Position numbers and translations under genes: made by a program
The notes under the pieces: model-generated
Told to the model about the DNA's origin: nothing
Database searches by the model: none
Seen by the model: only the letters and a program-made list of their open reading frames with translations
Shown: one piece after another, positions 56,169 through 64,000 of the stretch
Layout: each line of letters opens with the position of its first letter
Position numbering within the stretch: position 1 is the stretch's first letter
From: Methylobacterium organophilum
GTDB taxonomy: Bacteria > Pseudomonadota > Alphaproteobacteria > Rhizobiales > Beijerinckiaceae
Direction of reading: 5' to 3'
Length of the DNA stretch: 64,000 bases
Assembly (NCBI RefSeq): GCF_022179465.1
Contig: NZ_BPQV01000001.1
Coordinates: 62,001 to 126,000, forward strand

Positions 56169-57452
56169 TCAGCGAACTTCGGCGACGGCGGGCGGGGCGA
56201 TCGAGTCCGTCGAGGCCGCGTCGCGCTCGCGGCTGTCCGTGTCGACGGGCTTGCCGGTCTCCGGCGCCTCCGTCTTCCAGGCCACCGACTTCACCTCGAT
56301 GCCGGCCACGATCTTCTGGAAGCCCTCGACCACGACCTTGTCGCCGGCCCGGAGCCCCTCGCGGATCACCCAGTTGCCGCCGACGACGGGGCCGACCTCG
56401 ACCGGCTGGAGCATGACCTTGTTGTCGGGCTTGACCACCCAGACCTCGGGCTTGCCGTCGTTGGTGCGCTGGATCGCCTGCTGCGGCACGGCGATGGCGT
56501 CGGAATCGATGCCCTGCTCGATGCGGGCGCGGACATACATGCCCGGGAAGAGCTCGTCGTGCGGGTTCGGCAGGAGCACGCGCAGGGTCACCTGGCCGGT
56601 GCTCGGATCGGCGGTCACGTCGGAGAAGAGCAGGCGGCCGGCCGAGCCGTACAGGGAGCCGTCATCCATGATCAGGTGGACGTTGGCGGCGTCGTGGGCC
56701 AGCTTCGAGAGCTCGCCGGAGGCGATGTCCCGGCGCAGCTTGTTCAGCTCGCCCACCGACTGGGTGATGTCGACATAGATCGGGTCGAGCTGCTGGATCG
56801 TGGCGAGCACGCCGGTGGAGCCCTGGTCGATCAGGGTGCCCTCGGTGAGCAGCGCCCGGCCGATGCGGCCGGAGATCGGCGCGCGCACGTCGGTCCAGGC
56901 GAGGTTGAGCCGGGCCCGGTCGCGGGTGGCCTTGGCGCCAGCGACCTCCGCCTCCGCCTGCTTCTTGGCGGCGAAGGCCGTGTCGTACTGCGCCTGGCTC
57001 GCGGTGTTGCGGGCGAGCAGGGTCTCGAGCCGCTCCGCCTGCTGGCTGGCGAGGACGAGGGCGGCCTCGGTGCGGGCCAGGGCGGCCTCGGCGCTGGCGA
57101 GCTCCACCTCGTAGGGCGCCGGGTCGATCTTGTAGAGGATGTCCCCTTCCTTCACCGCGCTGCCCTGCTGGAACAGCCGCTTCACCACGAGACCGGAGAC
57201 GCGGGAGCGCACCTCGGCGATTCGCATGGGGGCGACGCGGCCGGGCAGGTCGCGCACATAGGGGATCGGCTGGGGCTGCGCCGTGACGACGCTGACCTCC
57301 GGCGGCGGCAGGGGCACAGGGGCCGAGGCCTTCTGCTCGTTGCAGGCCGAGACGGCGACCATGACGAGGCTGGCGGCGAGCGTCGCGGCGAAGGCCGCCG
57401 GACGGTTCCGGCGCGGCTTCGAACGGGGCGACACATTCAGGCGGGACGACAC
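56169..57452 (-). CDS. RND efflux membrane fusion protein (AcrA-type lipoprotein)
   Basis: A 427-residue periplasmic adaptor. A lipoprotein signal with V-S-A-C (about residue 37) is followed by the lipoyl/barrel-sandwich half (DLPGRVAPMRIAEVRSRVSG), a coiled-coil hairpin rich in Ala/Glu/Gln (about 110-180) and the beta-barrel and membrane-proximal domains. The GTG at 57452 is chosen because it places the signal peptide properly; the frame is open 56 codons upstream without homology. It is co-transcribed with the AcrB-type pump. Confidence 0.92.
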   Translation of the reverse strand: MSSRLNVSPRSKPRRNRPAAFAATLAASLVMVAVSACNEQKASAPVPLPPPEVSVVTAQPQPIPYVRDLPGRVAPMRIAEVRSRVSGLVVKRLFQQGSAVKEGDILYKIDPAPYEVELASAEAALARTEAALVLASQQAERLETLLARNTASQAQYDTAFAAKKQAEAEVAGAKATRDRARLNLAWTDVRAPISGRIGRALLTEGTLIDQGSTGVLATIQQLDPIYVDITQSVGELNKLRRDIASGELSKLAHDAANVHLIMDDGSLYGSAGRLLFSDVTADPSTGQVTLRVLLPNPHDELFPGMYVRARIEQGIDSDAIAVPQQAIQRTNDGKPEVWVVKPDNKVMLQPVEVGPVVGGNWVIREGLRAGDKVVVEGFQKIVAGIEVKSVAWKTEAPETGKPVDTDSRERDAASTDSIAPPAVAEVR

Positions 57453-57766
57453 GTGGGATTCGCTCCTGCAATGACGCTTGGCCGCGCCCAGCCCCGGCGC
57501 GGGAGGCCGGGGACGGACGCGCGGGCGAGACCCTGCCGCGCCGCGATCCGGCGCGTGCGGACAGGATTCTGGCAATCGCCGGGCCAAGCAGGCGGCCCGG
57601 AAGGCGGATGCGGGATGCATCGCGTCGGCGTCGCGGACGATCCGCGCGCCTGCGCGGACCGCTCGATCCTGCCGCGTATCCTGGAGACGGATCTTGGCAT
57701 TCCCACGACCGTGCCCGCCGCGCGGGGGTCGACCGAGGACCGGGGCGTCCGGAATGCCGGCCCGGA
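57453..57766. other. Intergenic region upstream of the efflux operon
   Basis: No gene is supported in these 314 bases. It holds a GC-rich hairpin (CCCCGGC 57492-57498 with GCCGGGG 57506-57512) and a short inverted repeat GATGC-N5-GCATC (57607-57621). The latter could be a regulator site, but no regulator gene is adjacent. Confidence 0.4.
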
Positions 57767-58147
57767 TCAGGCCCTGGGCGGCCGGTCGGGGCAGCGCCGC
57801 TCCGCAAGGGCGCAGCCGATATCGGAGACGGGGCGCAGGCTGCGGCCGTCGCCGGTCACGAAGGGCGGGACCGCATCCGCGAAGAGCCGGCGCCCGTCGC
57901 CGGGCAGGTCATCCGCATCGAGGGCGGGCGCCGCGGCACGCAGGCTCGCCAGATGGTCGGGCAACGCGGGCGCCGTGCCGAACGCGGACAGGCCCGTGCT
58001 CACCGCCGAGACGCGGAAGGGCGCCTCGGGCGGATAGTCCGACGCGATCCCGCTCGCCGCGACGAGGCCCATCGTCAGGATCCCGACGAGGGCGGCCACG
58101 GTGGCACGGATGCGGCGGAGCGCAGGCAAGCGGAATTGTTTCGACAC
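57767..58147 (-). CDS. Hypothetical exported protein
   Basis: A 126-residue frame with a probable signal anchor (basic N-terminus, then RATVAALVGILTMGLVAASG at about 14-33) and a short hydrophilic mature part with two Cys near the end (DIGCALAERRC). The start is a GTG; the SD is weak. No family is recognised. It could be a periplasmic small protein or a chance frame. Confidence 0.4.
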   Translation of the reverse strand: MSKQFRLPALRRIRATVAALVGILTMGLVAASGIASDYPPEAPFRVSAVSTGLSAFGTAPALPDHLASLRAAAPALDADDLPGDGRRLFADAVPPFVTGDGRSLRPVSDIGCALAERRCPDRPPRA

Positions 58148-58461
58148 GGATGCGGAGTCTGGTGCTTTGCCGGAGACGACGCAATCGGGTGCGACATTCT
58201 GTCGGCCACGAAAGCATCGTCCCCGTGGAACGAAAAACCCGCGCTGCTTAAGGGGACGATCGCACGGCCCTGCCGTCCGTGCAGAACCGCATGCATTTCG
58301 CGCAAGCGTTGCAGGAATGGCACGTCCGCGCCTTCCTCTTGCCCCGAGCGGCCGCCAATCGCCAAGAACGTCCGAGCCCGAACCGACCCTTCGCGGTCCG
58401 CCAAGGTGAACGCGCTTCCGCGGATCGGACCGCACGGCTCACCGCTTCAAGGAGGATCCTG
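58148..58461. other. Intergenic region, nothing recognised
   Basis: This is a 314-bp gap between divergent genes. Overlapping open frames on both strands lack ribosome-binding sites and protein signatures. It presumably carries the L,D-transpeptidase promoter. Confidence 0.4.
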
Positions 58462-59028
58462 ATGCCGTACCGCCGCACCCTTGTCGGGGCATCCCTCGTG
58501 CTCGGGCTTCTCGCCGGGCAGCCCGCGACGGCCAACCCGCTCGATTCCGGGCCGCTCGCCGACTTCATCAACGTTTTCAAGACGCAGGCGATTCCCCGCG
58601 AGACCGTGCCCTATGCCGGCAAGGAGAAGCCCGGCACCATCGTCGTCTCCACGCGCCAGCGCCGGCTCTACTACGTCCTGCCCGGCCACGAGGCGATCCG
58701 CTACGGCGTCGGCGTCGGCCGCGAGGGCTTCTCCTGGTCCGGCACCAAGACCGTCACGATGAAGAAGGAATGGCCGGATTGGCGTCCCCCGGCCCAGATG
58801 CTGGCCCGCCGCCCGGACCTGCCGCGCTACATGGCCGGCGGGCAGGACAACCCGCTCGGCGCCCGCGCCATGTATCTCGGCTCCTCGCTCTACCGGATCC
58901 ACGGCTCCAACGAGCCCGAGACCATGGGCGCGGCCGTCTCCTCGGGCTGCATCCGCATGACCAACAAGGACGTGGTCGATCTCTACGATCGGGTCCGGGT
59001 CGGTACGAAGGTGATCGTCCGCGACTGA
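58462..59028 (+). CDS. L,D-transpeptidase (YkuD/ErfK family)
   Basis: A 188-residue periplasmic enzyme that forms 3-3 peptidoglycan cross-links or attaches proteins to peptidoglycan. The signal peptide (1-24, ending ATA) is followed by the YkuD domain with H147-G148 (IHGSNEP) and the catalytic S161-G-C163-I-R165 (AAVSSGCIRMTN). A perfect AAGGAGG 8 bp before the ATG decides the start. It is a single gene. Confidence 0.93.
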   Translation: MPYRRTLVGASLVLGLLAGQPATANPLDSGPLADFINVFKTQAIPRETVPYAGKEKPGTIVVSTRQRRLYYVLPGHEAIRYGVGVGREGFSWSGTKTVTMKKEWPDWRPPAQMLARRPDLPRYMAGGQDNPLGARAMYLGSSLYRIHGSNEPETMGAAVSSGCIRMTNKDVVDLYDRVRVGTKVIVRD

Positions 59029-59166
59029 GCGGTCGGGCGTGCGCCGGCAACCGTCGCGCGCCGCAAAAGCTGCTATAGGCGCCGCTCCGGCGGCCGGGCC
59101 CTCACCCGGCCGCCTCGTCCCGAGCCCTCCCGTGCGCCTGCCCCCGACATCCCCGAAGGCCCTGCC

Positions 59167-59970
59167 ATGATCGGCGGGGTGGATCCGAGTCTGATCGCCG
59201 GCCTGTTCGGCGTCGCTCTGGTGGCGGGCACCTGCGACGCCATCGCCGGCGGCGGCGGCCTGCTGACCCTGCCGGCCCTGCTGCTCGCCGGCCTCGATCC
59301 GGTGAGCGCGATCGCCACCAACAAGCTCCAGGGCAGCGCCGGCTCGGTCTCGGCCACGCTCGCCTTCGCGCGGCGCGGGCTGATCCGATGGCCGGGGGCC
59401 GCCCCGGCGGCGCTCGCGGCGGGGGCCGCCTCCGTGGCCGGCGCGCTCTGCGTCAGCCTGCTGCCGAAGAGCGCCCTCGACGCCCTGGTGCCGCTGCTGC
59501 TGATCGGCATCGCGGTCTATTTCGCCACCGCCCGGCGCATCCGCAACGAGGACGCCGCTGCGCGGCTCTCGCCGAAGACCTTCGCCCTGACGCTCGCCCC
59601 CGCGGTGGGCTTCTACGACGGGGTGTTCGGGCCCGGCGCCGGCTCCTTCTACATGATCGGCTTCGTGACCCTGCTCGGGCTCGGGATCGTGCGGGCGACG
59701 GCGCATACGAAGCTCGCCAATGCCGCGAGCAATCTCGGCAGCCTCGCCCTGTTCACCCTCCAGGGCACGGTGATCTGGCCCGTGGGCCTCGCCATGGCGC
59801 TCGGCGCCTTCCTCGGGGCGCAGGTGGGCTCGCGGCTCGCCATGCGGCTCGGCGCCCGGCTGATCCGGCCGCTTCTCGTCGTCATCGCCTGCGCCATGGC
59901 CGCCCGCCTCCTCGCCAATCCGGAGAACCCGCTGCGGCGGGCGGTGCTCGGCTGGCTGTTCGGGGGCTGA
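59167..59970 (+). CDS. TauE/SafE family sulfite/anion permease
   Basis: A 267-residue membrane protein with about eight helices and the family repeat: GTCDAIAGGGGLLTLPALLL early and GFYDGVFGPGAGSFYMIGFV in the second half. These proteins export sulfite, sulfonates or related organic anions; the substrate is unknown. It is followed by a stem-loop and convergent mesaconyl-CoA hydratase. Confidence 0.92.
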   Translation: MIGGVDPSLIAGLFGVALVAGTCDAIAGGGGLLTLPALLLAGLDPVSAIATNKLQGSAGSVSATLAFARRGLIRWPGAAPAALAAGAASVAGALCVSLLPKSALDALVPLLLIGIAVYFATARRIRNEDAAARLSPKTFALTLAPAVGFYDGVFGPGAGSFYMIGFVTLLGLGIVRATAHTKLANAASNLGSLALFTLQGTVIWPVGLAMALGAFLGAQVGSRLAMRLGARLIRPLLVVIACAMAARLLANPENPLRRAVLGWLFGG

Positions 59971-59986
59971 GGCACTCCGGAACGGC

Positions 59987-60020
59987 GAAGGGCCACCGCC
60001 CACGGGAGCGATGGCCCTTC
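59987..60020. terminator. Stem-loop between convergent genes
   Basis: GAAGGGCCA (59987-59995) pairs with TGGCCCTTC (60012-60020) around a GC-rich loop. It probably ends both the TauE/SafE and the mesaconyl-CoA hydratase transcripts. Confidence 0.65.
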
Positions 60021-60054
60021 CGGACGCCGTTCGACGGCGAGCCTGAACTTGGCC

Positions 60055-61101
60055 TCAGCGCGGGATGAAGGCCCAGTAGTCGAGGTCGAGGATCACCGCC
60101 GGATCGTAGCCGTCGCCCTGGCGGTCGGGATAATTGGCGCAGGGCTGGTTCTTGGTCGCCACCGTGCGCAGGCGCAGGGCGCCGATATCGGTGCGGCCGG
60201 GCAGCTCCGCGGTCTCCAGCACCTCGCTCCAGGCATAGACCGTGTCGCCGGCAAAAAGCGGGGCGACATGGCGGCCGCCATTGATGCCGGCCAGGGCGAA
60301 GGCGTTGGCGAGCCCGTTGAAGCTGAGGGCACGGGCCAGCGAGATCACGTGGCCGCCATAGATCAGGCGACGGCCGAACCGCGTCTCCTTGGTCGCATGC
60401 GCATCGAAATGCACCTTGGCCGTGTTCTGGAACAGGCGCGTGGCGATCTGGTGCTCGGCCTCCTCGACGGTCATGCCGTCGACATGGTCGATGCGCTCGC
60501 CCGCCGCGTAATCGGCGAAGCGGTGCGGGCTGCCGGCCAGCGCCGTGTCGTAGGCCTGCGGCGAGAGGGGCGGCAGGGAATGGGCGAGATCGGTCGGGTC
60601 GACCACCTTGGCCAGCGTCGGCACATGCTCCTCGGCGACCTTGGCCTCGGGGTCGCGCTTGCGCACCAGAACCCAGCGGCAATAGCTGAGCACGGTCTTG
60701 CCCGCGGAATCCGAACCCGTGGAGCGGACATAGACCACACCGGTCTGGCGGTTGGAGCTCTCCTTGAGGCCGATCACCTCGGACACGGTCGAGAGCGTCT
60801 CGCCCGGATAGACCGGCCGGTGGAACCCGCCCTCGGCATAGCCGAGATTGGCGAGCGCGTTCAGGGAGATGTCGGGCACGGTCTTGCCGAACACGACGTG
60901 GAAGGTGAGCAGGTCGTCGAGGGGGCTGGCGGGATAGCCGATCGCCTTGGCGAAGGCGTCCGACGACTGGACCGCGAAGCGCGGGCCGTAGAGGGCGGTG
61001 TAGAGCGCCACGTCCCCGGCCGTCACCGTCCGGGGAGTCGCGTGGCGGATGGTCTCGCCGAGGCGGAAATCCTCGAAGAAGCGGCCGGGATTGGTTTTCA
61101 T
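60055..61101 (-). CDS. meaC: Mesaconyl-CoA hydratase (ethylmalonyl-CoA pathway)
   Basis: A 348-residue double-hotdog MaoC-family enzyme. It hydrates mesaconyl-CoA to beta-methylmalyl-CoA in the ethylmalonyl-CoA pathway, used for acetyl-CoA/C1 assimilation in Methylobacterium. Two MaoC-like halves are visible: FFEDFRLGETIRHATPRTVT at the start and the second with FGRRLIYGGHVISLARALS. It is also known as mch in Rhodobacter, a name avoided here because mch is another gene in methylotrophs. Other pathway genes (ccr, ecm, mcd) are not nearby. Confidence 0.9.
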   Translation of the reverse strand: MKTNPGRFFEDFRLGETIRHATPRTVTAGDVALYTALYGPRFAVQSSDAFAKAIGYPASPLDDLLTFHVVFGKTVPDISLNALANLGYAEGGFHRPVYPGETLSTVSEVIGLKESSNRQTGVVYVRSTGSDSAGKTVLSYCRWVLVRKRDPEAKVAEEHVPTLAKVVDPTDLAHSLPPLSPQAYDTALAGSPHRFADYAAGERIDHVDGMTVEEAEHQIATRLFQNTAKVHFDAHATKETRFGRRLIYGGHVISLARALSFNGLANAFALAGINGGRHVAPLFAGDTVYAWSEVLETAELPGRTDIGALRLRTVATKNQPCANYPDRQGDGYDPAVILDLDYWAFIPR

Positions 61102-61216
61102 TGTGAATGCGCCTTGAAAAATGACCGACCGGGGATGGCCCGAGCAACGGCGTCGTTCTGTGCCAAGCCCCTCCCGCGCGCAAGACGCGCAAGAGGGGAT
61201 GAGTTCGGCACCGGCG

Positions 61217-61507
61217 TCAGTAGGCCATCTGGATGGCGAGGTCGGTCACGAGCTTCTGAACGAACAGGAGCAGCAGGATCAGGATGATCGGCGAGATATC
61301 GACGCCGCCGAGGTTCGGCAGCAGGTTCCGGATCGGCCGCAGGGCCGGTTCCGTGACGCGGTAGAGGAACTCGCCGATCTGCGCGACGATCGGGTTGCGC
61401 ACGTTCACCACGTTGAAAGCGACGAGCCAGCTCAGCACCGCACTCGCGACGAGAACGTAGATGTAGAGCTGGATGACGGTGTTGAAGAGCCAGAGCAGGG
61501 CGTTCAT
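61217..61507 (-). CDS. YggT family membrane protein
   Basis: A 96-residue protein with two hydrophobic helices (about 5-30 and 70-90) separated by the family loop with YRVTEPALRPIRNLLPNLGG and DISPI. YggT proteins are linked to osmotic tolerance, cell division or chloroplast-type complex assembly, with no settled biochemical role. It sits between meaC and tRNA-Ala. Confidence 0.92.
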   Translation of the reverse strand: MNALLWLFNTVIQLYIYVLVASAVLSWLVAFNVVNVRNPIVAQIGEFLYRVTEPALRPIRNLLPNLGGVDISPIILILLLLFVQKLVTDLAIQMAY

Positions 61508-61630
61508 GCGGGGGATATCGGTCCTCGGCACCCCGCGCTCGCAACCGGCGCTGGATGCGCATGCGGCAACGGGAAATTTCCGGAATTGACAGGCCGAAGC
61601 GAGCCAGCCTACAAGGCCGGCGCTCCGGAC

Positions 61631-61706
<76 letters not shown>

Positions 61707-62010
61707 GCAACTTCCCGGATTGGAAAGTTGTGCGGTGGCAAGGACTTGGACATCCAGAATCCGAGCATCTACCCGAGCTTGATCCCGTGCGCCGGGCGAT
61801 CGAGCCCCGCGATGCGCCTCGGAAAAATTCCCAGATCGATGCTGTTTGTCCTTCGGTGAAGGACCTCGAAAGCGCGTCCGAAAGCGATCCGCACAACCCG
61901 GGATCGGCCGAAGCGTGTCCCGACAGGCCCGTCCGGGCTTCGGATTTGCAGACAAGAGGGGCGCGAGGCTCCGAGAGCCCCGCGCGGACGAAGACGCGTC
62001 TTGGGAAGCC
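61707..62010. other. Intergenic region after tRNA-Ala, nothing recognised
   Basis: These 304 bases contain no supported gene. I checked for an attachment-site repeat of the tRNA 3' end and for integrase-like sequence and saw neither. A GC-rich imperfect hairpin around 61957-61985 may end the minus-strand gene. Confidence 0.4.
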
Positions 62011-62265
62011 CTATTCGCGCGGCGGTTTCAGGGGAGCCGGGGGCGAACGGAGCAGGCTCTCGATCTCGCGCCGGGGGCGCCCGGCTTTCTGGGCGATCGC
62101 CTCATCCTGCTCGGTGATGAGGTCCCGGGCCGGACCGTCGCCGTCCAGCCCTCCGAGAAGCTCGACCGGAACGCGCCGGTTGGAGGAGCGGCTGCCGTCC
62201 GCATAGACGACGTCGAACAGCACGAACCCGCGTTCCTGCGGGAGAGACTTGATACGCTTGGCCAT
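62011..62265 (-). CDS. Small conserved-looking hypothetical protein
   Basis: An 84-residue soluble protein: MAKRIKSLPQERGFVLFDVV leading into YADGSRSSNRRVPVELLGGL, then a helical segment with EQDEAIAQKAGRPRREIESL. It looks like a folded cytoplasmic protein, with the C-terminal part possibly DNA-binding by charge. No family is recognised. It is divergent from the methyltransferase at 62425. Confidence 0.6.
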   Translation of the reverse strand: MAKRIKSLPQERGFVLFDVVYADGSRSSNRRVPVELLGGLDGDGPARDLITEQDEAIAQKAGRPRREIESLLRSPPAPLKPPRE

Positions 62266-62424
62266 CAGCGCTCATAGAACCTGGGCGGATGGCGCGACAG
62301 TCCTGGTGGCTTCGCCAAGCCCTGCGCCCAGCGCACGGTCGGCCGCATCGTTCTGAGGCGATCCCCTGACGGCTTCGGCTCCTCCCCCTGCACGCCGCCG
62401 CACGGCGCCACGAGAAAGCACGTC

Positions 62425-63099
62425 ATGACCGCATGGGTCCATCTCGACACCGGCCTGATTCCCGGGGGCGGCCGAAACCTCAGCCTGATGCAGCGGGGCG
62501 ACGAATTCTCGATCGTCGTCGACACGATCGAGTTGATGAACAGCACGCGGGGCGACTCGGAGGAGGCGCTCGCGACCCTGGCCTGCACCCCGATCGCCGG
62601 GCGCCCGCATGCGCGGGTTCTGATCGGGGGCCTCGGCATGGGCTTCACCCTCCGGGCCGCCCTGAAGGTGCTCGCGCCCGATGCGGAGGTCGTCGTGGCC
62701 GAGCTGGTGCCCGCGGTCTCGGGCTGGGCGCGCGGTCCCCTCACCAAGGTCTTCGCCGGCTGCCTCGACGACCCGCGCGTCGTCCTGCGGGAGACGGATG
62801 TGACACGCCTGATCCAGTCGGGTCCCGGCGCCTGGGACGCCATCCTGCTCGATGTCGACAACGGCCCGGAGGGGCTGATGCGGCGGGCGAACGACCGCCT
62901 CTACGACGTCTGGGGCCTGCGGCGCGCCTGGTGGGCGCTCAAGCCGGAGGGGGTGCTGGGGGTCTGGTCCGGCACGCCGGACCGCAAGTTCAAGACGCGT
63001 CTGAAACGGGTCGGCTTCGGCGTTCAGGAAACGCGCATGCCGGCCAGCGGGCAGAGCGGCCCGCGGCACGTCGTCTGGGTCGCCACCCGCGCCGCCTGA
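62425..63099 (+). CDS. Spermidine synthase-like methyltransferase-fold protein
   Basis: A 224-residue protein with the SpeE/SAM fold: RVLIGGLGMGFTLRAAL (motif I) at about 65-81, VVVAELVPAVSGWARG, and DAILLDVDNGPEGLM (motif with D-x-x-N-G-P). It lacks the N-terminal beta domain of true spermidine synthases, so it is probably one of the short SpeE-like proteins of unknown substrate. Confidence 0.85.
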   Translation: MTAWVHLDTGLIPGGGRNLSLMQRGDEFSIVVDTIELMNSTRGDSEEALATLACTPIAGRPHARVLIGGLGMGFTLRAALKVLAPDAEVVVAELVPAVSGWARGPLTKVFAGCLDDPRVVLRETDVTRLIQSGPGAWDAILLDVDNGPEGLMRRANDRLYDVWGLRRAWWALKPEGVLGVWSGTPDRKFKTRLKRVGFGVQETRMPASGQSGPRHVVWVATRAA

Positions 63100-63130
63100 G
63101 ACGGGTCGGCTCGTCGCGGACGGCCGGATC

Positions 63131-63412
63131 CTACGGTTCGATCGCCGCCGTGCCCGCGCTCACGGCAAGGGCCTGTCGCGCCCCCTCGCAGCCCTGGCCC
63201 GCTTCGTCCGGGCGTCCGTGCGCCTCGCACCGCCGGGCGTTGTCGATCGGCGGAAACAAGGCCCCCAGGCCGCTCGCGACGCCGTGCAGGATCGGATCGT
63301 AATCCGAACCGAAGCCGCGGGGATGCGGGTCGGCGGCGGAGAGGAAGCGGAGGTGGGTCGGTGTGGACATGGAGGGCAGGGAGCCGCTGTTGTCGAGCGC
63401 GTATCCCCGCAT
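63131..63412 (-). CDS. Hypothetical protein
   Basis: A frame of 93 residues from an ATG at 63412 (or 79 from 63370). The stretch HLRFLSAADPHPRGFGSDYD through GLGALFPPIDNARRC looks protein-like but matches no family that I recognise, and the C-terminus is low-complexity. SD-like GGCGGA lies 7 bp before 63412. It is weakly supported. Confidence 0.35.
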   Translation of the reverse strand: MRGYALDNSGSLPSMSTPTHLRFLSAADPHPRGFGSDYDPILHGVASGLGALFPPIDNARRCEAHGRPDEAGQGCEGARQALAVSAGTAAIEP

Positions 63413-63455
63413 AATTCCGCCCGGCCTCCCCGGTTCAGGGCCGCCGCCGATCATT

Positions 63456-63614
63456 CTACGTCTTGGGGCCGACTCTCGGCCCGCGATTGTTCGATTTGGA
63501 CTTCGGCACGGGCTTCGCGCTCTCTGGCTTGTCGGCCAGGAGCCGCTTCACGCGCTCATTGAAGTCCGTTGCCGAGACGGACTGAGCGCCGCCGACATTC
63601 GCCGTACGAACCAT
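63456..63614 (-). CDS. Small basic hypothetical protein (52 aa)
   Basis: It starts MVRTANVGGAQSVSATDFNE, then a helical RVKRLLADKPES and a basic, disordered tail (KPVPKSKSNNRGPRVGPKT). GAGGA lies 5-8 bp before the ATG at 63614, preferred to the in-frame ATG at 63638. It may bind nucleic acid by charge; this is a guess. Confidence 0.5.
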   Translation of the reverse strand: MVRTANVGGAQSVSATDFNERVKRLLADKPESAKPVPKSKSNNRGPRVGPKT

Positions 63615-63798
63615 GATGTCCTCTGCCGAGCTGCCCAAGGCACGCGATTGCGCAGAGGGTATCCTTCATATGGAGGAGAGCGGCCGCGGGACGAGGGGCC
63701 TCACCGAAATAAAGGACCATGATGGCGATCCGCGCCGGCGGAGACCGTGGGACACCCGTCTCCCACGGCCGAGCGGCGGATCCGCGCGGTCGCCCGGC

Positions 63799-63969
63799 TC
63801 AGAGCGCCAGCAGGAGCGGGCCCACCACGCAGGCCGAGACGATCAGGCACAGGGCGAAGTCGAGAATGCGCTCGCCGCCGCAGGACTCCTCGAGATCCGG
63901 GTCCAGTCGGGCCTCGCGGCGAAGCCCGTGGCCCATGCCGCGCAACAGGCGTGTCGACGCCGCGATCAT
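63799..63969 (-). CDS. Small membrane protein (56 aa)
   Basis: A 56-residue frame with a basic N-terminus (MIAASTRLLRGMGHGLRREA), an acidic middle (DPDLEESCGGERILD) and a C-terminal membrane helix (FALCLIVSACVVGPLLLAL). SD GAGGA lies about 9 bp before the ATG. It looks like a tail-anchored small protein; no family is known to me. Confidence 0.5.
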   Translation of the reverse strand: MIAASTRLLRGMGHGLRREARLDPDLEESCGGERILDFALCLIVSACVVGPLLLAL

Positions 63970-64000
63970 GGCCGGAGATCCTCGATCCGATAGGTTCGCT

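Overview
The window is high-GC alphaproteobacterial chromosomal DNA, most likely from Methylobacterium/Methylorubrum (Rhizobiales). The evidence is the rpsT-dnaA-dnaN-recF block typical of Rhizobiales, a mesaconyl-CoA hydratase (ethylmalonyl-CoA pathway), a membrane-bound formate dehydrogenase, a formyl-CoA transferase for oxalate/formate metabolism, and many orthologues of ordinary alphaproteobacterial genes. The genus is an inference from gene content; no search was run. There are no rRNA genes, CRISPR arrays or intact insertion sequences, and coding density is high.

Layout. 1-3 kb: tail of a GGDEF protein, the psd-pssA phosphatidylethanolamine genes, a secreted phospholipase A2-like protein and a DUF3775 protein. 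3.2-4.7 kb: an unrecognised secreted protein. 4.8-12.8 kb, minus strand: a formate dehydrogenase-N operon (alpha, beta, gamma, fdhE) followed by selB and a 32-residue membrane peptide. The alpha subunit is a selenoprotein: one in-frame UGA splits it into two open frames, and a SECIS-like hairpin lies 11 nt downstream of the UGA. 13-17 kb: cell-wall amidase, TerB/J-domain protein, small lipoprotein, orphan ureE, dusA. 17.4-20.6 kb: a PAP2-type phosphatase fused to an autotransporter. 20.7-24.9 kb: aspartyl protease, DUF1289, divergent cobS/cobT and a PCMT-like methyltransferase. 25-30 kb: a PleC/PdhS-type histidine kinase, a two-subunit molybdenum hydroxylase and a frameshifted cache-domain remnant.

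30-38.5 kb holds a uracil-DNA glycosylase-like gene, pyrF, a TetR regulator, a GNAT acetyltransferase, tRNA-Thr(GGT), rpsT with a clear sigma-70 promoter, then dnaA, dnaN and recF. The 580 bp before dnaA contains overlapping inverted repeats. 38.5-48.7 kb: a LysE exporter, a decayed vapBC-like toxin-antitoxin locus, recQ, a membrane hydrolase-like gene whose coding signal extends upstream of any normal start codon, purL-bolA-grxD, a thioredoxin-reductase-like flavoprotein and an SMP-30 protein.

49-53 kb is an oxalate/formate island: frc is divergent from a FadR-type GntR regulator. A 17-bp motif, TGGYATCTGGTATNCCA, occurs between the two genes, downstream of frc and (degenerate) upstream of a small membrane protein, so it looks like the regulator's operator. 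Formyl-CoA transferase and the selenoprotein formate dehydrogenase both touch formate metabolism, although they are 38 kb apart. 53-64 kb: an RND efflux pump and its adaptor, an L,D-transpeptidase, a TauE/SafE permease, mesaconyl-CoA hydratase, YggT, tRNA-Ala(CGC), a spermidine-synthase-like methyltransferase and several very small proteins.
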